A stretch of 10,974 bases of DNA, taken from positions 1 through 10,974 of the forward strand of contig CAYMCO010000062.1 in NCBI GenBank assembly GCA_964388955.1. Reading direction: 5' to 3'. Shown here in pieces: positions 7,488 through 10,974 of this stretch; the first letter of the stretch is position 1; each line of letters opens with the position of its first letter. The DNA is from CAYMCO01 sp964388955 (GTDB lineage Bacteria; Chloroflexota; Anaerolineae; Anaerolineales; E44-bin32). Both the position numbers and the translations under genes were made by a program. The notes below the pieces were generated by a model. That model did not search any database. It had not been told where the DNA came from and was given only the letters and a program-made list of their open reading frames with translations.

Positions 7488-7518
7488 TTCTCCAAAGTGC
7501 TCATCCTGATTTGGAGAA
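7488..7518. terminator. Inverted repeat between convergent genes
   Basis: TTCTCCAAA (7488-7496) and TTTGGAGAA (7510-7518) form a perfect 9-bp stem with a 13-base loop, placed just after the stop of the QWL-repeat gene and before the end of the methyltransferase remnant. Position fits a two-way terminator, but no T-run follows on either strand and the loop is long, so it could instead bind a protein. Confidence 0.4.
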
Positions 7519-7541
7519 CACTTCAATAACATAGGCAGCTT

Positions 7542-7865
7542 CTAACTGCAATTCGCCTGCCCGAGTTCAGAATTGGGGGACCCCGCTGCATGCATGCTCT
7601 GTTGTGCCAATCCCAGCATCTTCGACTGAAGATCCGTGCCGAAGATCGTTGTCTTCCCGCCAGCCCTTCCTGCAAGCTCCCGCAGGGTCATACCAAGTCC
7701 AACGGCCACTTCCAGAACGCTTTGGCCTGGGAAGATCCGCGCCTTCTCGATGGCTGTCCGGTGAAAACGCTTCTCGCGCGGGGCGACAATCCTGCTGTAG
7801 ATCCCGCTCCTGGCATCGTATGCCCGCCTGATCTCTTCGCGGCTGAAATCACTGACTTCTATCAT
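7542..7865 (-). pseudogene. SAM-dependent methyltransferase, N-terminal half only
   Basis: The ATG at 7863-7865 is preceded by GAGGA at good spacing and gives 107 residues: MIEVSDFSREEIRRAYDARS, a helical lead region (21-45), then the SAM-binding motif I SVLEVAVGLGMTL (49-61) and the acidic end of strand 2 with a following helix, IFGTDLQSKMLGLAQQ (74-89). This is the start of a class I methyltransferase of the ubiquinone/menaquinone-methylase type (UbiE/Methyltransf_11-like), which normally runs to about 200-220 residues. Here the frame ends after SELGQANCS, in what should be strand 3 ('..L.qaD'), so the acidic residue after strand 3, strand 4 with the active-site region and the whole substrate-binding half are absent. 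The 60-odd bases after the stop do not restore it in any frame. The start and ribosome-binding site look intact, so a short product might still be made. The substrate cannot be inferred. Confidence 0.75.
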
Positions 7866-7950
7866 GAGCTTGTCCTCGCCCGGCTGGTAGTAGCACCGCG
7901 ACAAAGCATCCCTGAAAAGCCATACAGGATGCCTTTGGGGTGAGGGATCG

Positions 7951-8064
7951 ATGTTCGACGGTGTAGACCTAGCCCACCCCCAGGGGCAGGCGCTGAAGCA
8001 GCGGGCGCAGATTCTAGCTTCAGCCCTGGACGATATTAGATCCGATGGTCAAGGGACTTTTTGA
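7951..8064 (+). CDS. 37-residue ORF with a ribosome-binding site, possible gene fragment
   Basis: The ATG at 7951 follows GGTGAGGGATCG, a good Shine-Dalgarno sequence, and the frame reads MFDGVDLAHPQGQALKQRAQ, then ILASALDDIRSDGQGTF and a TGA. Composition is protein-like: an amphipathic helix from about residue 11 to 29. It lies between two minus-strand pseudogenes and overlaps the broken end of the serine hydrolase by 16 bp, so it may be the first part of a gene cut off at the same junction. I do not recognise the family, and it may not be expressed. Confidence 0.3.
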   Translation: MFDGVDLAHPQGQALKQRAQILASALDDIRSDGQGTF

Positions 8065-8635
8065 CCCGATGAATAGAGGACATTCTTAACCGATGTTGAC
8101 ACGTCCTTGAGCCAATCCCCCACCTCGGTCTCAGTCGGTTCGAAGATATGGACTCGGCGAAATCCTTAGGGTCCGGTCCGCAGGCGCGCTCAAGGAGGAT
8201 CGCCAGCCAGCTGTAGGTCAGGTTGCTGTAGTGGAATTCGGTGCCCGGATCGCCCACGAGCGGGAAAGCCTCGATCAGCCGGGGATACACACCCCAGTAC
8301 AAGGCTTCCAGGTAGGCCGTATCCGTCTCTTCATCGGGATAACCTGAACGCACTTGCAGCAGCTGGCGGATGGTAACCTCTCGCTTCCGTGGATCGGTCA
8401 CCTCGTCTGCGACTTCCGGGAAGAACTCGATCAGCTTCTGATCGACGCTGGACAGGCATCCTTCACCGATAGCGATGCCAACCAGCGCAGAGATGTAACT
8501 CTTGGAGGCTGATTGGATCAACGTCTTCTCGTCGACTGAGCCGCCGTTGAAGTATTGCTCGGCGATCAAGGAGCCGTCCTTGACCACGAGCAGGCTGTAG
8601 AGGGTGTCCGGCAGGGTCCAGATTCTTGAGCGCGT
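8049..8635 (-). pseudogene. Serine hydrolase (beta-lactamase/PBP family), frameshifted and truncated
   Basis: On the minus strand the frame opens right after the acyltransferase stop and reads TLPDTLYSLLVVKDGSLIAE..., with no credible start other than internal GTG codons (one at 8587). Counting from that GTG, QSASKSYISALVGIA (25-39) holds the catalytic S26-x-x-K29, and FHYSNLTYSWLAILLERACG (118-137) holds the second motif Y120-S-N. Around 8150 the family similarity jumps to another frame: HIFEPTETEVGDWLKDV follows, as if one base were lost after FAE, then it fades and a TGA ends it at 8049-8051. Class C beta-lactamase-related hydrolases and esterases run to 330-400 residues and need a third motif (H/K-x-G) in the C-terminal half, which is absent. 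The N-terminal part before TLYSLLVV is short or missing too. The product should be inactive. The original role (peptidase, esterase or lactamase) cannot be told from the remaining motifs. Confidence 0.85.
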
Positions 8636-9799
8636 TCAAGCCATATCCACAGCCGAGGCTGCACTCCCGACGCTGCTAGCTCGCAGCATCCCTTTTAGGC
8701 CCCGATAGCCCGAGACCAACAGGTTGCTGGCAACGTAAGCCGTCACGACCAGGATCGGATACTTCGCCAGTGCCGGCAGCCCTGTCTTGAGCAAGATCGT
8801 CCCGAAAACGCCGATGACGATCACATGGATGATGTACACGCCGTAGGAATTGCGGTTCAGCGACTTCCACAGCGATCCAGTCTTAGTAATGTACAAGCGG
8901 AAGCTCTCGATCATCACGTAGACCAAGACGACCAGCGCCAGGTAGAAGCTTGCATGCCAGATCAAGCGGTAGAGCGGTGTGATCTCGAAACCCTGCGGGA
9001 AGAAGAACGGGTAGACGCGGGCGAAGATGTGGCCCGTCACCGGGATCCAGGCGATCGAATTGGCGATGATATAGGGTGTTTTGCTCTTTGGCCGGTTCGC
9101 GAAGATTGTCTGCCTGTAGGCCAGAATGCCCAGCAGGAAGGCCATGAAGTACATCGGCACGCGTTCGTTTTCGAAGTCGAGCAGCGGTGTCAGCGTCCAC
9201 GAGCGGAAGCCGAGCCAGCTCCCGATGAAGAAGCTGGTCACGAAACCAATGACGGTGGCGCCGGCAATGGCCCAGGCCATAGAGATCTTCGGGAGCTTCA
9301 CGTTGAGCTTCGAGAGCCCGAGGAAGAGCAGGTCGAAGAGGAACAGCAGCGGCAGGAACCAGAGCCAGTTCTGGCTGTTCGGGTTAGTGAGGTGGAAGTA
9401 GGTCGTCCAGTGCTCCTGCGGCAGCCCGCGCGAGTACAGGAAGATCACCTTGTAGAGCGGGATCAGCGTGAAGATCGCGATCGCCCACGGGATCATCAGG
9501 CGTTTGAACTTGCCCTTGACGAACTCCCAGGCGGTCTTGTTGTTCAAGGAGGCCTGGGCGAGGTAGCCGGAGAGGAAGAACAGCGTCGCCATCATGAAGA
9601 TGTCGAAGACGATCCCCACGATGCCCACCCAGGTGATCGTAGTGGGGTCATCGACGATCCAGAACCAGCCCCACAAACCGGCCGCCTCATACACGCCGCC
9701 GGTGTGGTAGAGAACAACCAGTGCGATGATGACGGTGCGCAGGTTATCCATCCAGTGGATCCGCTTCTGCCTGATCGCGTTTGCATTTGTCGTATTCAT
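8636..9799 (-). CDS. Acyltransferase 3-family integral membrane protein
   Basis: The 387-residue protein matches the acyltransferase-3 (OafA/OpgC-like) fold: about ten membrane helices, with the N-terminal block RIHWMDNLRTVIIALVVLYH (13-32) containing the conserved arginine and the catalytic-type His32. FFLSGYLA (74-81) ends the second or third helix. The basic stretch WEFVKGKFKRLMIPW (91-105) fits the family's 'F...R..R...P' loop, and NSYGVYIIHVIVIG (317-330) fits the late 'S...YL.H' helix. Such enzymes sit in the inner membrane and acylate sugars, glycans or peptidoglycan on the outer face; related proteins act in glucan succinylation and antibiotic tailoring. The acyl donor and acceptor here are unknown. 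The ATG at 9797-9799 is preceded by AAAGGGGAATTCCG, a strong ribosome-binding site. Length is normal and no defect is seen, except that the last ~15 residues (small and polar, ending SAVDMA) and the abrupt join to the serine hydrolase remnant suggest that the 3' end may be near a rearrangement point. Confidence 0.9.
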   Translation of the reverse strand: MNTTNANAIRQKRIHWMDNLRTVIIALVVLYHTGGVYEAAGLWGWFWIVDDPTTITWVGIVGIVFDIFMMATLFFLSGYLAQASLNNKTAWEFVKGKFKRLMIPWAIAIFTLIPLYKVIFLYSRGLPQEHWTTYFHLTNPNSQNWLWFLPLLFLFDLLFLGLSKLNVKLPKISMAWAIAGATVIGFVTSFFIGSWLGFRSWTLTPLLDFENERVPMYFMAFLLGILAYRQTIFANRPKSKTPYIIANSIAWIPVTGHIFARVYPFFFPQGFEITPLYRLIWHASFYLALVVLVYVMIESFRLYITKTGSLWKSLNRNSYGVYIIHVIVIGVFGTILLKTGLPALAKYPILVVTAYVASNLLVSGYRGLKGMLRASSVGSAASAVDMA

Positions 9800-10500
9800 C
9801 GGAATTCCCCTTTGCTATCGCTTGCCTCGAATTGCCACCAGACACCTTGAACGCTAGATTGGGCTGAACCCATTGCGCTGCCCATTGAGTTGGGCAAAGA
9901 GATCAGTTGCTCTGTTTATGAAACTCGGTCTTGATAAGGTGCGGGTTGGTTACTACTACCCTGACAGGTTGGCCTTCAAATGGCTACTGGCAGAGGTAGG
10001 GAACGGCGCCTGGCCGGATAGCCAGTTGCATCCCTGGCCCTTTGGGAAATCAACCTTGAGTCTTTAAGTGTCAAATTCGTTCCTTTTTGCATCCCGATCA
10101 CGCACCTTTCCACGTCTATGCTCAGGCTATCTTGCTGGGGGGAGGAGTGTCATACCCCGTTGGTAGTAATTGGGGTGGTATTCCCATTTGGGGAGATTGA
10201 GGCGCTGTCAAGATCGCACAGCAAGGACTGATCACTGCCTACATCTTCTTGCCGCTCTGACCTGGTATCCGGGCAATCCATAGCCTAGTGGATCATCCCC
10301 ATCGTTCAGAGGCCGAGAAAGAGAGCCTTCTTGTTGAATCCCGTTCTTGGATCGCTTTGGTATTGAATCGAAGCCGGTATTCATCCACCATCCATCCCTA
10401 TCTCTGCACAAACTTGAAAACCACACGGAACTCGTCCATACGACCCAATATCTGCCAAGCCCTTGGTTCGAATCCTGAAATGCACATGTAAATATTGTTG
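9800..10500. other. Gene-poor stretch upstream of the acyltransferase
   Basis: ORFs in this stretch are all under about 70 codons and none has a recognisable motif. The longest plus-strand one, 9873-10067, contains VRVGYYYPDRLAFKWLLAEV, which is protein-like, but has no ribosome-binding site. The part near 9800-9900 should hold the promoter of the acyltransferase gene (minus strand), but I see no convincing -35/-10 pair. No repeat array or mobile-element end is evident. Confidence 0.4.
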
Positions 10501-10510
10501 ATTAGATGAA

Positions 10511-10535
10511 AGAAGACGCCCTCTCGGGCGCTTCT
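10511..10535 (-). terminator. Hairpin resembling an intrinsic terminator (minus strand)
   Basis: Read on the minus strand, AGAAG-CGCCC, loop GAGA, GGGCG, one bulged base, then CTTCT form a ten-pair stem, followed by TTCATCTAAT. The pyrimidine-rich 3' arm and tail (TCTTCTTTCATC) make it more terminator-like on the minus strand than on the plus. It lies directly after the tRNA-like fragment, as terminators of small RNA genes do. Confidence 0.45.
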
Positions 10536-10544
10536 CTCTAGAGT

Positions 10545-10625
10545 AGCGGGGCCTGGACTCGAACCCCGTCTCGCTTCGCTCGCGGGGCGAACACCGGTAA
10601 GCCCCTCCGGTGCGAACGGCGGCCA
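10545..10625 (-). other. tRNA-like fragment, probably degenerate
   Basis: On the minus strand GGGGTTCGAGTCC (complement of 10555-10567) looks like the T-arm of a tRNA, followed by CCCGCTA. Upstream are a hairpin CACCGG/CCGGTG around a 9-base loop and a variable-arm-like GCGAGCGAAGCGAG. The T-stem pairs at only about three of five positions, no 5' acceptor strand matches CCCCGCT, and the anticodon loop would be too large, so I cannot assign an amino acid. It could be a decayed long-variable-arm (Ser/Leu-type) tRNA, or a structured non-coding element that mimics one. Confidence 0.3.
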
Positions 10626-10974
10626 AGGACCTTCAGGTTATTAGCTCCAATCTTGAAAAGGGTACCTTGGACCGTCAGGCTGGCCCGCCAAGGGTGGCCT
10701 GCTAGTTTTCGGCTACCTGGAGCCTCAGCGGCTCACTTCTATTCTGCAGTTTTACACCAGGTTAGAGAGATTCTTCTCTTGATGGATTAGACCAATGCCT
10801 GGATCAGTTTCGGCCATCCATCGTGTCGAAGATGACGGTCGCTCTGCTGACTTCTAAAATACTCCTGATGATGAACTTGATCGAGACCAGCTTGCCGACG
10901 CACCTACATATCAGTTGGTAGGGGTAGTATCTCATTGAGTGGTGTAAATACGGGCTTGTGAAAGTGGCCATCGT
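10626..10974. other. Gene-poor window end with a TTTACACCA inverted pair
   Basis: No ORF with family similarity is seen. TTTACACCA (about 10751-10759) and its complement TGGTGTAAA (about 10940-10948) lie 190 bp apart; the second stands in a context (GTGGTGTAAATACGGGCTTGTG) that loosely recalls terminal inverted repeats of IS256/mutator-type elements. No transposase codons can be recognised between or beside them. The window ends 26 bp after the second copy. Confidence 0.25.

Noticed and set aside
8825..9850. Plus-strand ORF of 341 codons rich in Glu, Asp, Arg and Gln
   Set aside because: It is the antisense of the well-supported acyltransferase gene; its extreme charge is what antisense of a hydrophobic protein gives, and it has no family motif.
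10381..10626. Minus-strand ORF of 81 codons across the tRNA-like fragment
   Set aside because: Arg/Gly-rich translation over a structured non-coding region and hairpin; typical of spurious ORFs called over tRNA genes.

Overview
The window looks like a bacterial chromosome segment of moderate GC content, with genes on both strands, long gene-poor gaps and an unusually high share of broken genes. Nothing in it fixes the taxon. The gene families present (zinc-ribbon/TPR membrane proteins with a 'VNGQ.G' C-terminus, QWL-repeat membrane proteins, PadR regulators, AGAT-like amidinotransferases) are what I would expect of Chloroflexota or a similar free-living environmental lineage, but that is a low-confidence inference.

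Layout. Positions 2-301 (+) hold the last ~99 codons of a membrane protein resembling ABC-2-type permeases. Positions 429-875 (-) encode a small four-helix membrane protein of unknown function. From 3273 down to 910 (-) lie an intact AEC-family permease, then a glycine amidinotransferase (AGAT)-like gene that has lost both ends, and directly joined to it the tail of a PadR-type regulator in another reading frame and with an internal stop. Positions 3274-4251 are gene-poor. Positions 4252-4572 (-) hold an N-terminally truncated VapC/PIN toxin.

The best-preserved unit is 4670-7477 (+): a plausible promoter, a 648-residue protein with zinc ribbons, two membrane helices and a TPR-like segment, then, 50 bp on, a 245-residue membrane protein with an internal QWL.LR repeat. 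It converges with a truncated SAM methyltransferase (7542-7865, -), and an inverted repeat that could stop transcription lies between them. A 37-codon ORF at 7951-8064 (+) comes next, then a frameshifted and truncated beta-lactamase-family serine hydrolase (8049-8635, -). Just upstream of that lies an intact acyltransferase-3 membrane protein (8636-9799, -). The last 1.2 kb has no convincing gene; it carries a tRNA-like fragment followed by a hairpin on the minus strand, and a TTTACACCA inverted pair near the end.

The main message is gene decay. Five recognisable gene remnants (AGAT, PadR, VapC, methyltransferase, serine hydrolase) sit among three or four intact transport or membrane genes, and two of the remnants abut another gene at a sharp junction. 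I see no CRISPR array, no clear transposase and no convincing new multi-gene defence or biosynthetic system. The most promising uncharacterised unit is the zinc-ribbon/membrane gene pair at 4743-7477.
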